Shown here: positions 25,886-38,000 of the stretch, piece by piece
Position numbering within the stretch: position 1 is the stretch's first letter
Layout: each line of letters begins with the position of its first letter
Assembly: GCF_014982785.1 (NCBI RefSeq)
Contig: NZ_JADCKB010000014.1
Span: 1 to 64,000, forward strand
Direction of reading: 5' to 3'
Source of the DNA: Ructibacterium gallinarum
GTDB lineage: Bacteria > Bacillota > Clostridia > Monoglobales > Monoglobaceae
DNA: 64,000 nucleotides
Notes under the pieces: generated by a model
What the model saw: only the letters and a program-made list of their open reading frames with translations
Told to the model about the DNA's origin: nothing
Database searches by the model: none
Program-made: the position numbers and the translations under genes

Positions 25886-27495
25886 TTATTCAGCAGGCTG
25901 CTGTACCGGTCATATGCTGCCTGATAGGATTTTACAACATCCTCAATTCCCATGGTCTGAATCGTGCTGAGATAGGTATCAAAATTCTCAATCGGTTCCT
26001 TGCCGACAATGAATTTATTAATAATCTCATCATGATAACTCTTAATCTCATTATATTTTTTATTTACATTATCGGATTCATCTGCCGTAAATTTCAAAGA
26101 CGGGATCGACCGGCTGGCATCTGCGTCCTTCCAGACGTTAATAGCGGCTTTCTGCTTGGGCTGCATATACTGATCAAAATAATCCAGACTCTGCAGCGTT
26201 GGATAACCGCTTGGCACCGCATAAAGACCGATTGCCTCCGACATAGGCAGTCCCTGGGGATTGTTCACAATCAAATCGGTATAAGTCGGTACACCATTTT
26301 CCATGGTATAGCTCTCGCCTTCAATACCAAAGTTAAAAAGACGAATTCCTTCTTCGCTGTAAGCATAGTCCATCCATTTTACCGCTTCTTTGATGTTTTT
26401 GCACTGAGTAGAAACCGCATAGCCAAGGGTAGAGGCCTCCGTAACATATTCGCTGTTTACCACATATTTTTTACCATCATCTGCCTCAAGCCACGGCATA
26501 CCTGCAATGTCAAATTCAGGATTTACCGGTTCCATCAGTGTCATCAAACGGCCCAAACCGCCGCCGGCCAAGCCATACCAGGCACCTGCCAGTTCATTGG
26601 AAACTTTATAATCAAACTGGGTTTTGTCGGTAATTGCATAATCCGGGTCAATCAATCCCTCTTGATAAAGCTGATTCAGCCAAATGACATATTCTTTAAA
26701 TTCAGGCTCTGTCCAACCGCATTTTACCGTTCCGTTATCTACATAAAACGCATCCTTGCCCCAGAAGTTGTACATCCTGTCAATACCAAAGGTCTTTTCT
26801 GCGATATAGGGGACCTCATCTGCAACGCCGTTGCCGTTGGGATCCTGCTCTTTAAATGCCTTAAGCACACTATAAAACTCATCACGTGTCTGCGGCATTT
26901 CAAGATTCAGCTTATCCAGCCAGTCCTGACGAATCTGAAAGCCCTGGAAAACCCGAAGTTCCTGATCGCCACGAATAAACGGGAATGTATACATTTTTCC
27001 GTCCGCCTCCGTCATCTGGGGATAAACAGTGCGGTTTTCTTTCATATATTTGACAATGTTGGGCGCATATTTCCCCATATAGTCATCCAAAGCAAGGATC
27101 TGGCCATCCTCAGCATAGGTCAGCGCGCCACCAATGCCGCCCCAGTTTAAAAGCATCAAATCAGGAAGGTCATCCGAGGCAAACATCAGGTTCACTCTCT
27201 CATTTTCCACAACCTGAAAGTCGACTTTGATTCCGCTGATTTTTTCCATTTCCTGAAAAGCCTTAATTTCATTATACGAGTAGGTTTTTCCCGCAACCGA
27301 CACCTTGCTGGTCGTAATCGCAGATAAGGTAATGGGTTCATTGGTAATGGGCATGGTGTTTTCTTCCGGTGTAACCGAATCAAGATCAATCGGCTTTACA
27401 TCAGAAGAAGCAATCTCCTGATCCGATGCGGCACAGCCGCTCATCAGCAAAACAGCTGCAGCCGCACCTGCCATGACTTTCCACATGTTTTTCAT
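25882..27495 (-). CDS. ABC-transporter solute-binding lipoprotein (oligosaccharide)
   Basis: A 537-residue extracellular solute-binding lipoprotein of the large LplA/YtcQ class. The lipobox LLMSGC puts the lipid Cys at residue 21. The body shows typical family-1 binding protein segments: PDLMLLNWGG, LDDYMGKYAPNIVKYMKEN, GYAVSTQCKNIKEAVKWMDY and a C-terminal helical part (YDRYSSLLNK). A stretch DPNGNGVADEVPY resembles the calcium-binding loop found in alginate- and uronate-oligosaccharide binding proteins. Start 27495 is set by AAAGGAG; the 12 extra residues of the longer frame would spoil the signal. It delivers oligosaccharides to the two permeases encoded just before it. No ATPase gene accompanies them. 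Confidence 0.9.
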   Translation of the reverse strand: MKNMWKVMAGAAAAVLLMSGCAASDQEIASSDVKPIDLDSVTPEENTMPITNEPITLSAITTSKVSVAGKTYSYNEIKAFQEMEKISGIKVDFQVVENERVNLMFASDDLPDLMLLNWGGIGGALTYAEDGQILALDDYMGKYAPNIVKYMKENRTVYPQMTEADGKMYTFPFIRGDQELRVFQGFQIRQDWLDKLNLEMPQTRDEFYSVLKAFKEQDPNGNGVADEVPYIAEKTFGIDRMYNFWGKDAFYVDNGTVKCGWTEPEFKEYVIWLNQLYQEGLIDPDYAITDKTQFDYKVSNELAGAWYGLAGGGLGRLMTLMEPVNPEFDIAGMPWLEADDGKKYVVNSEYVTEASTLGYAVSTQCKNIKEAVKWMDYAYSEEGIRLFNFGIEGESYTMENGVPTYTDLIVNNPQGLPMSEAIGLYAVPSGYPTLQSLDYFDQYMQPKQKAAINVWKDADASRSIPSLKFTADESDNVNKKYNEIKSYHDEIINKFIVGKEPIENFDTYLSTIQTMGIEDVVKSYQAAYDRYSSLLNK

Positions 27496-27541
27496 TGTAA
27501 AAACTCCTTTCCAAATTTTAATATCCGTCAAATTATATTTT

Positions 27542-28432
27542 TTATCCTTTAATTGCGCCTACCATAACACCTTTTGCAAAATATTTTTGCAGGAATGGAT
27601 ACACACACAAAATAGGCACGGTCGCAACAATAATGACAGCATACTTAATATTTTCCGCGATGGGCAACTTATCAATGGTAAAGGTATTTTCCATCATAGA
27701 GCCGCTCTCATTGAGTATCAGAATCTCACGCAGAATCAGCTGAAGCGGCCAGGTATTCCGATCCTTTAAGTAGATCATCGCATTAAACCAGCTGTTCCAG
27801 TGACCCACCATGTAGTAAAGCCCTATTACAGCCAAAATTGGGGTAGAAAGCGGCAGCATGACATTGGCCAAAATGCGCCAGTGGCCTGCTCCATCTATTT
27901 TGGCTGCTTCCTCAAGGCTGTCAGGAATGGTCAGGAAATAGGTACGGGTCATAATCAGGTTAAATACATTAATTGCTGTGGGCAGTAAAATCGCCCAGCG
28001 GGTATTTAAAATCCCAATATTTTTTACCAGCAAATAAGAGGGAACCAGGCCTCCGCTAACAAACATGGTAATGGTAATATACATCATAAAAAAGTTTCGC
28101 GGTTTGAAATCCTTTCTGGAAAGCACATATGCTCCCAGAACCGTCAATGTCATATTGATGGAGGTTCCCGCAATCACATAGAGCAAAGTGTTTAAATATC
28201 CGCTCACAATATCATCGTTTTGGAAAACCGCTTTATATGCCTCAAGCTGAAAACCTTTGGGCCAGAGCAGAATTCCCGCATTCTGCGATATTTCCGTAGG
28301 ATTGCTCATGGACGCAAACAGGACATAGAGCATGGGATACAAACAGATAAATGAAAGCAGTGTCAAAATAATCACATTACAAATATCAAAAATCAATGAT
28401 CCAGCCGATCTTCGTTCAACCATGAATTCCAC
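27542..28432 (-). CDS. Carbohydrate ABC-transporter permease (YtcP/LplC-like)
   Basis: A 296-residue permease with six membrane helices. The cytoplasmic coupling loop has the EAA motif (EEAAKIDGAGHWRILANVML, then PLSTPIL). It belongs to the class-1 carbohydrate uptake group with large binding proteins; the closing VMVGAIKG is characteristic. RBS TAGGAGGTG before ATG. It lies 3 bases after its partner permease gene and before the binding protein gene. Family is clear; the substrate is inferred from the lyases and GH88 enzyme in the operon. Confidence 0.92.
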   Translation of the reverse strand: MEFMVERRSAGSLIFDICNVIILTLLSFICLYPMLYVLFASMSNPTEISQNAGILLWPKGFQLEAYKAVFQNDDIVSGYLNTLLYVIAGTSINMTLTVLGAYVLSRKDFKPRNFFMMYITITMFVSGGLVPSYLLVKNIGILNTRWAILLPTAINVFNLIMTRTYFLTIPDSLEEAAKIDGAGHWRILANVMLPLSTPILAVIGLYYMVGHWNSWFNAMIYLKDRNTWPLQLILREILILNESGSMMENTFTIDKLPIAENIKYAVIIVATVPILCVYPFLQKYFAKGVMVGAIKG

Positions 28433-28435
28433 CTC

Positions 28436-29398
28436 CTACCATAAACTCGTTTCGCTGCATTTCTTCGACACATAATTGGCCGACAGCAAAAGTATCACAT
28501 TGATTACTGTATTAAATAAATTGACTGCGGTACTGTAACCATAATCCGGAGCGGTTCCAAATGCCAGTCGGTATACGTAAGATGATATAATATCCGCCTT
28601 ATCCATGATCAAATCATTGTACATCAAAATAATTTTCTCTGAGCCCAAAGACATCATCTGTCCCATTTTCAAAATCAGCATAATGATTACCGTAGGCATA
28701 ATACCGGGAATGGTAACATGCAGCATCTTCTTCCATCTGCCGGCGCCGTCAATGGTCGCCGCTTCATATAAATCCATACTGATGCCGGAAAGGGCCGCTA
28801 AATAAATGATAGATCCCCAGCCAATTTCCTGCCAGATACCGGAAATGACATAAATCGGTGTAAAGAAAGAGGACTCACTCATAAAGGAAATACGGTCGCC
28901 GCCAAACATCACCAAAATATCATTAATGATTCCGTCCCGTTTGGTAAAATCTAAAACCAACCCTACTGCTACCACCAAAGAAATAAAATGCGGTAGATAA
29001 GTAATCGTCTGTACCGTTCTTTTAAACTTTTGTCCCCGCAGTTCATTCAGCAAGAGGGCCAGAATCAACGGAGCGGGAAAACCAAAAATCAAATTAGCAA
29101 GACTAATACGCAGCGTATTCCACAAAACATTAAAGAATTTAGGGCTGGAGAAAAACTCAATAAAATGCTCCATTCCAACCCAATGACTTCCCAGTATCCC
29201 CAATCTGGGGGAAAAATCCTTAAATGCAAGGATGATTCCACCCATGGGAATATAGTGAAAAATCAGGTAGTAGAGAAAGACAGGCAAAAACATAACATAC
29301 AGCGCACTGTCCGCCCGGAAATGTTTGATTAGCGACTCCCGAACGCTTAACTTTTCAGCCTTTGCCGCATGTTTTTTTCCAAGGGAGATTTGTTTCAT
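28436..29398 (-). CDS. Carbohydrate ABC-transporter permease (LplB-like)
   Basis: A 320-residue permease. The N-terminus is cytosolic and basic, the first helix is LYVMFLPVFLYYLIFHYIP, and the EAA coupling motif is YEAATIDGAGRWKKMLHVTI followed by PGIMP. About six membrane helices in all. It forms the heterodimeric channel with the permease encoded 3 bases downstream. Its start lies one base after the stop of the SLH-protein gene, with AAGGAG inside that gene's end, so the two are translationally linked. An MsmX-like ATPase encoded elsewhere must supply energy, as is known for other clostridial and Bacillus systems of this kind. Confidence 0.92.
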   Translation of the reverse strand: MKQISLGKKHAAKAEKLSVRESLIKHFRADSALYVMFLPVFLYYLIFHYIPMGGIILAFKDFSPRLGILGSHWVGMEHFIEFFSSPKFFNVLWNTLRISLANLIFGFPAPLILALLLNELRGQKFKRTVQTITYLPHFISLVVAVGLVLDFTKRDGIINDILVMFGGDRISFMSESSFFTPIYVISGIWQEIGWGSIIYLAALSGISMDLYEAATIDGAGRWKKMLHVTIPGIMPTVIIMLILKMGQMMSLGSEKIILMYNDLIMDKADIISSYVYRLAFGTAPDYGYSTAVNLFNTVINVILLLSANYVSKKCSETSLW

Positions 29399-29399
29399 A

Positions 29400-32090
29400 T
29401 CAATCCACTCCTTTTAAAATCACAATGTCTGCCACCGCATCGCGATATGCCCGAATAAAGATTTTATCTGCCCCGGAGAAGGAATTGTCCATGGAAACCA
29501 GGTTTTCCAGCTGATCCATACGCACTTCATTTTTTCGGCCGTCAAACTGATACACATTAACGTCCTCAGGCAAAGCAAAAACGCGATTGCTCACTGGTGT
29601 GTTATTCTTGTTATCGTCAATCGTGATGCAAAGCGTATCCTCATCCGCATACGCCACCATAGACACCGCGGTCAGCAGATTGACCGCATAGTTTGCACCG
29701 TTCCAGATCCGGATTCCCAGATCATCACCTGCCCGGTACAGAACCCGGAATGCGTCCACTTCTGACTTGGCGTTCAGCTTATACTGAATCACATCCCCGA
29801 CTCTTAAATCCGAGAACAAGGTGCTGTTTTCTTTATCCGGCTCTTCCATCACCACATCACCCAATTCCGGGAACCGGGTATTATTGGAAATCGTAGGAAT
29901 AATGGTCACAAGCTCACCGTTTTGATAACCAGTAATGACGTTCAGCATGCCCCGTTCTTCATGATAAATCGTCTCCATGCTCTGCACCACCAAAGCGGCG
30001 CTGTTCCAAGGCAGGGTTGCTTCTGACGAAGCATTGAGGTCAACACCGCGGTTTACCACCGCGCCCACCTGACGTCTTTTATCCGCATCAAAAAGTTCCA
30101 CGTTGTAAAAGACATCTGAGGTAAATATGGAGGTATCTGTTACCATATAATAATCCTCATCTTCCTTTTCGTCGGGAATATTAAATACCGGCACGCTCTG
30201 CGGCACCAGGTACAGCCCTCCAAAACTGGGAATGGCCGTATTTTTAAAGTACATAGAATTACTGGGGTTATCCTTAGAGAATACTTCTTCATCATAACCG
30301 CGATATTCGGTATTATTGGTATAGTCAGTGGCTGTATAAATTTTTTGAACCAAATCATCAGAATTTCTCTGATACTGGATCAACGTATCCTCTTTGACTG
30401 CGGCATATGCCGCTTCATCACTGATACTTTCATCATTCACCCGCACCTTTGACTGAAGATTCAAGGTCAAAATTTCACCGCTTTGATCCAGGAGTTTTAC
30501 CATATACGTGGTATCCAGCGACGTCAAGGCCGTCTTATCCATCACATAAGCATACAGCAGCCCTCCGGCGGCCGTGCTATCCGACGGGCAGAAAATATGT
30601 CCGAACGGATCCAGCAGAAAGGTTCCCTCATCGCCCAGTTTGATTTTTTCCGGCGCATCATATGCCAGCTGATAGGAAACATCATCAATAGAAAGCATGG
30701 TTTTGTCATCAACGTCGTTCATTTGCGTTACCTTGCCGCTGACCATCTGATCACTGACCAAAATCCGTGCCGCTTTTTGATCCAGGCTCCAAGCCACTGC
30801 AGCCACATCATTTTTCACAAGGTCAGTCAGTTCTGCTTCTTCTCCGTTTTTCGTTAATTCCAGAGAATCAAGGTCATACAGCACCATTTTAGAAAGGCCA
30901 TGGATATTATCGGAAAAATAAATCTCCTGTTCTGCCTCGTTTACACTGGAAATCAATGTGTTCTGGTAAGAGAAAATCAAAACAGTGTCATACTGAGAAC
31001 CACTTCCAGAAACAAACCGCAGTGTTCCCTGATTGATATCCAGCAAGTTCATATTGTATTCTTCCGCTGTAACTGCCTTGCCGTTAAAGATAATCCGGAT
31101 CCCTTTGCGGAAGGAAAGCTTACTGCTATTTCCTGCCGACTCCCTGTAATAGACCAAAGAATCCTCATTGATTTGCTCGATTTGATCTGCCTCTATTTCC
31201 ATCATTTTACTTCCATCAGCAATATAATATCCCAAGAGGATCGGTTCCGTGCTTTGACTGTCTTGATAGAAATAGTACACTACCTCAACACCCAGCATAT
31301 CGGCGATATCCGTATTTTCTACCCGGTAAGACGCGCTTTTGCCGTCAGAAAGAATGGTAACACATCCCTCTGGCGCAGCCTGATCCGGTGAGTCGATGGA
31401 GGTTACCGGATTAGCGGTAACCACTCCCGACGCTTTTGTCACATTCAAAACAGATCCCAAAATGGTGTTATCCGTTACCGTGTACTCTCTGTCTTCACCG
31501 TAGCTAAGCGGCTCTAACATTTTGGTTTCCAGCGCGTTGTAAAGCATCAGCGCCATATCCCGGTTGGTCATTGGCTCGTCAAAAGCCTTTGCGGAAACAC
31601 CTGTTAAAAGTCCGTTCTTTGCCGCCACATTAAAATATTCATCTGGATATCCTTCCGGATTTTCAATGACGGATTTATAGCCAATCATGGAGACCATGAT
31701 CTTTAGTCCCTGAAAATAGGTTGCCGCGTCATCAGGGCCAAATTCGGTTTCGGTATAGCCATTGACAATACCCATAGATTTTGCCACAGAAATATATCCA
31801 TCATACTCGTCAGAAACATCTGTAAAACCAGACGGCTCAGCAGTTTGCGCCACTGCACCCAGGCCATATTCCCGCACGCTTGCTTTCACAAATTCCGCCC
31901 GGGTTGGGCTTCCTTCCGGATCGAAGTTTTCCTGATCCAAAATATCCAGAAAATCCAAAACGGAAAGAACCCGCACAAAACTTTCATCCATCACCGGAGC
32001 CGTTTCTTCCTGTACCGTATCTGCGGCAAAAACAGATACATTCAGCATCATTGCCACAGCCGCTATTATAGAAACAAATTTTTTCAACAT
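29400..32090 (-). CDS. SLH-domain surface protein of unknown function
   Basis: An 896-residue exported protein. The start 32090 gives a signal peptide (KKFVSIIAAVAMMLNVSVFA) and is preceded by GGAAGGGAG; the frame continues to an earlier TTG, which is less likely. Residues about 30-190 hold three SLH-like repeats, with typical GSPTRAEFVKA, GFTDVSDEYDGYISVAKSMG and MTNRDMALMLYNAL segments, to anchor it to secondary wall polymer. The remaining 700 residues are beta-rich, with repeated short strands (VVYYFYQDSQ, DDKTMLSIDDVSYQL, VGDVIQYKLNAKSEV). I do not recognise them as a catalytic family. The position between giant lyase and permease genes suggests it binds or channels polymer at the cell surface, inferred from context only. 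Confidence 0.75.
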   Translation of the reverse strand: MLKKFVSIIAAVAMMLNVSVFAADTVQEETAPVMDESFVRVLSVLDFLDILDQENFDPEGSPTRAEFVKASVREYGLGAVAQTAEPSGFTDVSDEYDGYISVAKSMGIVNGYTETEFGPDDAATYFQGLKIMVSMIGYKSVIENPEGYPDEYFNVAAKNGLLTGVSAKAFDEPMTNRDMALMLYNALETKMLEPLSYGEDREYTVTDNTILGSVLNVTKASGVVTANPVTSIDSPDQAAPEGCVTILSDGKSASYRVENTDIADMLGVEVVYYFYQDSQSTEPILLGYYIADGSKMMEIEADQIEQINEDSLVYYRESAGNSSKLSFRKGIRIIFNGKAVTAEEYNMNLLDINQGTLRFVSGSGSQYDTVLIFSYQNTLISSVNEAEQEIYFSDNIHGLSKMVLYDLDSLELTKNGEEAELTDLVKNDVAAVAWSLDQKAARILVSDQMVSGKVTQMNDVDDKTMLSIDDVSYQLAYDAPEKIKLGDEGTFLLDPFGHIFCPSDSTAAGGLLYAYVMDKTALTSLDTTYMVKLLDQSGEILTLNLQSKVRVNDESISDEAAYAAVKEDTLIQYQRNSDDLVQKIYTATDYTNNTEYRGYDEEVFSKDNPSNSMYFKNTAIPSFGGLYLVPQSVPVFNIPDEKEDEDYYMVTDTSIFTSDVFYNVELFDADKRRQVGAVVNRGVDLNASSEATLPWNSAALVVQSMETIYHEERGMLNVITGYQNGELVTIIPTISNNTRFPELGDVVMEEPDKENSTLFSDLRVGDVIQYKLNAKSEVDAFRVLYRAGDDLGIRIWNGANYAVNLLTAVSMVAYADEDTLCITIDDNKNNTPVSNRVFALPEDVNVYQFDGRKNEVRMDQLENLVSMDNSFSGADKIFIRAYRDAVADIVILKGVD

Positions 32091-32094
32091 TTTC

Positions 32095-35000
32095 TTACTC
32101 CCTTCCAAAAATGTGCAGCGATCGGAAAATTACCGCTGAAACCTCTGCCCTTGTCGCATTGCGTCCCGGTCCAAACGAACCATCAGGGAATCCCTGCAAT
32201 AACCCAAGCGACGTAATCTCTTTCACAGCATCTGCGGCGTAATCCGCAATCGCATCTTCGTCCGTAAATGTGATTTCCGTTTCCGGAGAAATTTCTATTC
32301 CTTGCATCAAAACTGCTCTGTCAAGGATTACCGCCATTTCCTCTCGGGTAATATTTGCGTCAGGACGGAAAGTGCCATTCTCATATCCCTTGACCAAACC
32401 TTGGGAAGCCATACAGGTTACCGCATGATAATACCAAGCATCCTCGGCTACATCAGAAAACTCTGCTTCACCATTTTGCTGAAGCTGCATGGTCTTCGTG
32501 AGCATTTGCGCAAACTCAGCACGGGTAACCGACTGATCCGGATAAAAGTTTCCATCATCGCTTCCGTTTACGACAGCCAGATCTGCCAGCTTTTCAATGT
32601 AGGTATAGGCCCAATGTTCGGTAGGCACATCCGAAAATACGGGCTGATCCTGTATTTCCTGATTTCCATTTCCATTATTTCCTGTTCCGCTTCCAGAGCC
32701 AGAGCCGCCTGCACCTCCGCCTCCGCCAAAGCTTCCACCGCCGGAACTACCAGAGCCGCCGGGATTATTCGGTACACCACTGCTGTTATTTGACGTCAGC
32801 TTCACTTCAATGCTGTCATAAATCTGATCTTCAAACCCAGAAACTGCAGCGGTTATAGTAAATTCAGTGCTAACCGCAGTAGACCGAACCGTCAAGACGC
32901 CGCTGTTTTGATCCAAAACGACACCAGAAGGATTGGAATCTAACTGATAAACCACCGGTGCAGACATTTCCTTTCCATTATAATCCAAAACCTTGGCAGT
33001 GTAATGATAAGAGGTACTGCTCTTTGCAGGAGCGGTAATCGAGCTCTTTCCACTCAAGGTAATTTCATCCGGAACATTCAGTGCGGTAAACACAGAGAAA
33101 ATCTGGCTTAGGGTCGGATTTGCCTTTGATGTTACTTCAATCTTGATTTCCGTATTTTCCGGAATCCCCGCCTGCAAGGTTAGGGTGCCATTTTCATCCA
33201 TGGATATCCGTTCATCTGTATCCACAAGTGCAAAAGTAACACTCTGGTCGCCAAAGATATTTCCGTTTTGATCCACAATATCAGCCGTGTAAACAAAACT
33301 GCGTTCTCCGCTTTCCGGCGGACAGACATATTTCATACCATTGAGCACAATAGAACTTGCCGCTCTTTCTGCTACTCTAACCGTTTTAGAGGAAACCGCC
33401 GCCACACTGGATGCGGATTTTGCTACAATGGTAACTACAGTTCCAACGGGAACATCCGGATCCAGAATGAGTACCCCTTCATCTACGGTGACGCCATCCA
33501 CCGGCTGATACAGGCTCCAAACAATCCGATCTTCCATGGGATAGCCAAACTGATCCAGCACCTGTCCTTCATAAACCACAGAGGTCTGGGTGCCGTCTTC
33601 GTTCATGGTCACTGTGTCCGGCCCGGTAATCACCAAGCTGCTCCGCTGAGAATCTACCGTAGACAGCCGAACTGTTTTTGAGGAAGAAATCTCTCCTGCC
33701 GCAGCTGTAATTGTCACCTCAGCTCCATTTCTGGCCTCAGGGGACACAGTAACAGTTCCGGTTTCTTCATTGATCGAAACGCCGGAAACATTGCCGCCAA
33801 GGCTCCAACGAACCGTTTGGCCGGATAAGGTATTATTATACTGGCTGATGACATTCGCACTGTATTTTCCATAGCTGACACCAGCGGTCGGGATCTTTAG
33901 CATCGCATCACCGCTGATTTCCACACTCATGGGCTCCGGCGCCTTTACGTCTTCGGATTTTAGCACTGTCAATCTTCCGCCCTGGGCAGGAACCGTCACC
34001 TTACCGCCAGAAGACGCATAGTTCGTACCGGTCTGCATATCAATTAATGCTTTGCTGGAACTTAATGACACATTTTTGACATATCCCGAACTATTGGCCA
34101 CAATAACCGCATAGGTTCCGTCCACCTTTGTCAAACGATATGCCGTAACTGTTGGATCTTCGCACTGCAATTCGCTGATAGAAAGCGAGTTCTGCCCGCT
34201 CTTTAGCGGTTCCAGTACAACCAGGTGATTGGAATCCTTCGGCGCTGTGCTCATCACATAATTCATAACATTCTCGCCGTTCACCTTGGGTCCAACCGGA
34301 GTAGTTGGTTTGAACTCGGTGGTGATCTGCACGTCTGCCGGTTCTAATACCGTGGTCTTTAAATTGGTATCAAAAAAGCCTTTTGAAGTTACCACATTTC
34401 CTTGTACCGTAGCCGATTTTGCCACTACAGGCATATTGAAAATTGTGTTATTGGGCGCTCCGTCAATTTGATCCCAAATGACAACCGCGTTAAATCCATT
34501 CTCCAACAATGCGTAATTTCGATAGTCAATGGCATCATTGACTCTGGTCCAGGTAGTCCGCACCCGGATATAGTCCATTTCATTGGAACTGAAAATACTG
34601 TCACGCCTGCTGGTGGTAGGACCTGCTTCCGGGGTTTTTCCATCCTTGGTAAATAGCAATGCCGCATGAGAAGATGTATTGGCATACCAGCCTCTGCTGG
34701 AAGTAAAATAACTCTCAATACCTGGATCCATGACCAATGGTACCGAATTGGCATATAGGATAAACGAACCTTGATCCGCATGTCCGTGTCCCAGCGCAGT
34801 ATCATTTGACATGGTAAAGAAGTATTTGGCATTATCCCTGCCATAGTTCTCACGGAAAATATATACCCCTGTGGTAGCTGACTGGTAGTCACCCAGCTGA
34901 AGCGGATAATTCGCGTCACCAAAGTCAAATTCCATAGGGTTAAAGAAATTCATCAGAGCAACACTTTCACCGCTGTAGCCACTCATAGGTGAACCAGACA

Positions 35001-38000
35001 TCAGCCACATTTTCTGCATCCACTGGGCAAGCTCCGGATTTACCTTTGCAACCTGATCATAGTACTGACCGCAGTAAGCAAAAATCGAGGATGAATTCTT
35101 TAGATCCGCATCCCCAAAAGGCGGCGTACCTATCTGATTGTTAAAATAGCTGTACGGCGGCGTGGAAGTGTTAATTGCATATTCAAACATCTTAGGAAGA
35201 TTGGTAGTTCCCCACCAGTCATCTCCCCGGGCAATATTGATAACTCTGGCAAAGGGAGCAAATTTTTGGATAACCGCACCCACATACCGGATACTTTCCG
35301 GCCAGCCTCCGTCATCATATACCGTCCGCTTCAACTGTTCATACAGCACGGTAGAACCGTTCATCAAAAACTGTCTTGCATCCTTCTGATCCGGGAAGGT
35401 AATGCCATACATAGCCGCACCACAGGATTGGTCGGTGAGCCAGTTTCCGCCAACCACGATATCCTCTGGGTCAGCTGTCGTTCTGTCGCGGGAATCCAAA
35501 AGGAATTTTGCAAGATACTCCACCGCATTCATAAACTGCTCATACTCTTCCTCCGTAAAAACGCCCGAGTCTTTAATCAAGGTATATGCAGTGCAGATGC
35601 TTTGCATAATTCTTCCGCCCTGCACTTCGCCGTATGCGTCAATCCCGTCCGGACGGTTATTTTTCATCATCCAATATTCTGCACCCTGACAAAAATCATT
35701 GATGGAATACAAAAGCCTGTTTTTCGCTTTCTGGGCATAATAAATATCATGTTCTACCGCATAAACAATAGCATCTGCCTGTGCCTGAGAAAGTTGATTT
35801 CCCGTACTGGATTTATTGTTCCAGTTGGTGGTAAATGTTCCAATTGCTTCGTCATTCTTATTGTAATAAGTAATCACCGGCACAATACCGCGGTTTAGCT
35901 TTTCATCTATTTTATTCCGTATGGAAATAGAATAACTCTGTCCGGCAACCAACGGAATCTTTTCTGTATAGCGAATACCGCCCTGATCTTCCGCCGTGGG
36001 GTTTTGAATATAAATACTGCGGGAACCAGAATACACATAATTGCCTCTTGACTCCCAGCTAAACTGCGGATTTCCCTGATAGGTTACATATTCCCAATAT
36101 TCTGGTTTATCCGTTCCTGACTCAAATCCGGCATTTTCAATCACGATGGGATCGCCGCTTCCAGTAATGCTAATATCGTCAATCCAGACATGGCCAACTT
36201 TTTTAGGATCCTCCTGATTTTCATGCTCTACCGATGGGAGGTATAGCTCCAAGGTAGCATACGCCGTATTATTCGGAACCTTAAAATTCGTGGTTGGCAT
36301 ACTGCTCCACAGTTTAAAATATTGGTTAATTTCCTCTCTTGTATGATCCTCATTCATGATCCAGAACAGCCGTTCCACCTGGGTTAAATCCATTTCATCC
36401 GAAAGCTGTTTTAGATAATTGTATTGATCCTGAAGCACACTGTATTTGTTGATCTTGTTAGAAAATTCAATGACATCCTCTTCCGTGAAAAATGTATTGG
36501 AAAGCGGCTCAATATCTTGACGCAGAATCTGTGTATTATACATATTCCATATGGCGTCATAGATTTTCACAAGCGCTTTTCCGGTTAACATAGTGTCTCC
36601 GCTTGCATAAATTCTCTCAGCATCGTCTCTTGCTAAAGTTAAAGCATCATAACTCTCTGCTGGATACTGTCCAACATCTCCACCAACCACTGCGGATTCC
36701 AGCATTGCATCAGCGCTCTCCATTGCCTTCTGATACATTTCATCCATTTTGGAACGCTCTACCTCATTAATTTTAATCTCCAAAACAGGACGCAAAGACG
36801 CATTGGTTGCCTCTTTTGAATGAAATCCAGAAGGATATTTGGGCGCTGGGTTTCGAACATCCCAAACAGCAAATCCAATGGTTTCATCCGCATTTTGCTG
36901 GGCAATGACTTGATTGGTTACAGAAAGAGAGCTGCGTGTATTGCTGCTTCCTGACCCGAACTGCACCAGCAACGGTTGTATATCTTCTAAACAATACATA
37001 TTATCTGTCTGATTGATTTCCAACCATTTATCAAGCGTCATGGATTTTTCATCCCATTGTGCATTGATATCTTGGGGGATTTGATACAGCAGTACCTGAT
37101 TGTTGTTGTTAGTAGCATTATACAACTGCAGTGTTGCCTTGGAAATTTCGCCGCCGATTTCGCTTAAATCAAATTTAATTAGCGCCAACCGGCCATTTCC
37201 GGCACCCATGCTCACTTCACTTCCGTGAGGGTTCTCACCCTTCTTCTGCACATATGTATCATCAGAAGGAGATAGTTTTATTGTCTGTAAAACATCATTT
37301 AAAATATGCTGGGTCAAATACCAACCATTCATTTCTGACATTCCCATGGTAGAGCTGTATCCCGGATAGGTTTTGGAATACCGCTTTAACGCAAATTGTA
37401 TCGCTTCGTCCGGCCTTGGCTCTGCAAAGGAACGGTTTCTGGTAAAAGGCCTTTCATAGGTTCCGTCAAGTACAGAGTTTGCGTAATCAATATATTCCTG
37501 CAAAGCAAATCGGGCAGAAGCTGGGTACATCTCCGGTTCTGTCATCATATTGATTTCGCCGTCAACCACATCCTGCATCAGCTGGATCCGATAGGCGGAA
37601 AACTCCAATGCATTGTTTTCCTCATCTACCACAGCATCCGATTGCACCGCGGTTCCAATAAGTTCTTTCATCGATCCCGCAATTTCCTCAATAGACGCTT
37701 TAATATTGCCAGCGGTAGAAGCATCCGTAATGCTGTTATAGCTATTTTCAATTTTTGTCAAGGCATTTTCCTTGTCCGCCGATGCCACCTGCCCAGGCGC
37801 TCCACCTTCTGGCATAGCCCCCACATAATCCAGCGCATATGCATATACTTGATCCAAAGATGCCTTTAAAGAACTGCGGTTCCCGTCACTAATCATAGGA
37901 ACAATAATGCAAATTTCATGTTCTATAACTGCTTCTCCATTGGTGACCGTAACCGTTACCGGAACTCTGGCATCCCCATCTTTGGGCCGGTTCACTTTAC

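Noticed and set aside
26032-27150. Long plus-strand frame (372 codons) opposite the solute-binding protein gene
   Set aside because: Shadow frame: the minus-strand gene has lipobox, family motifs and ribosome site; the plus frame has none and its product resembles no family.
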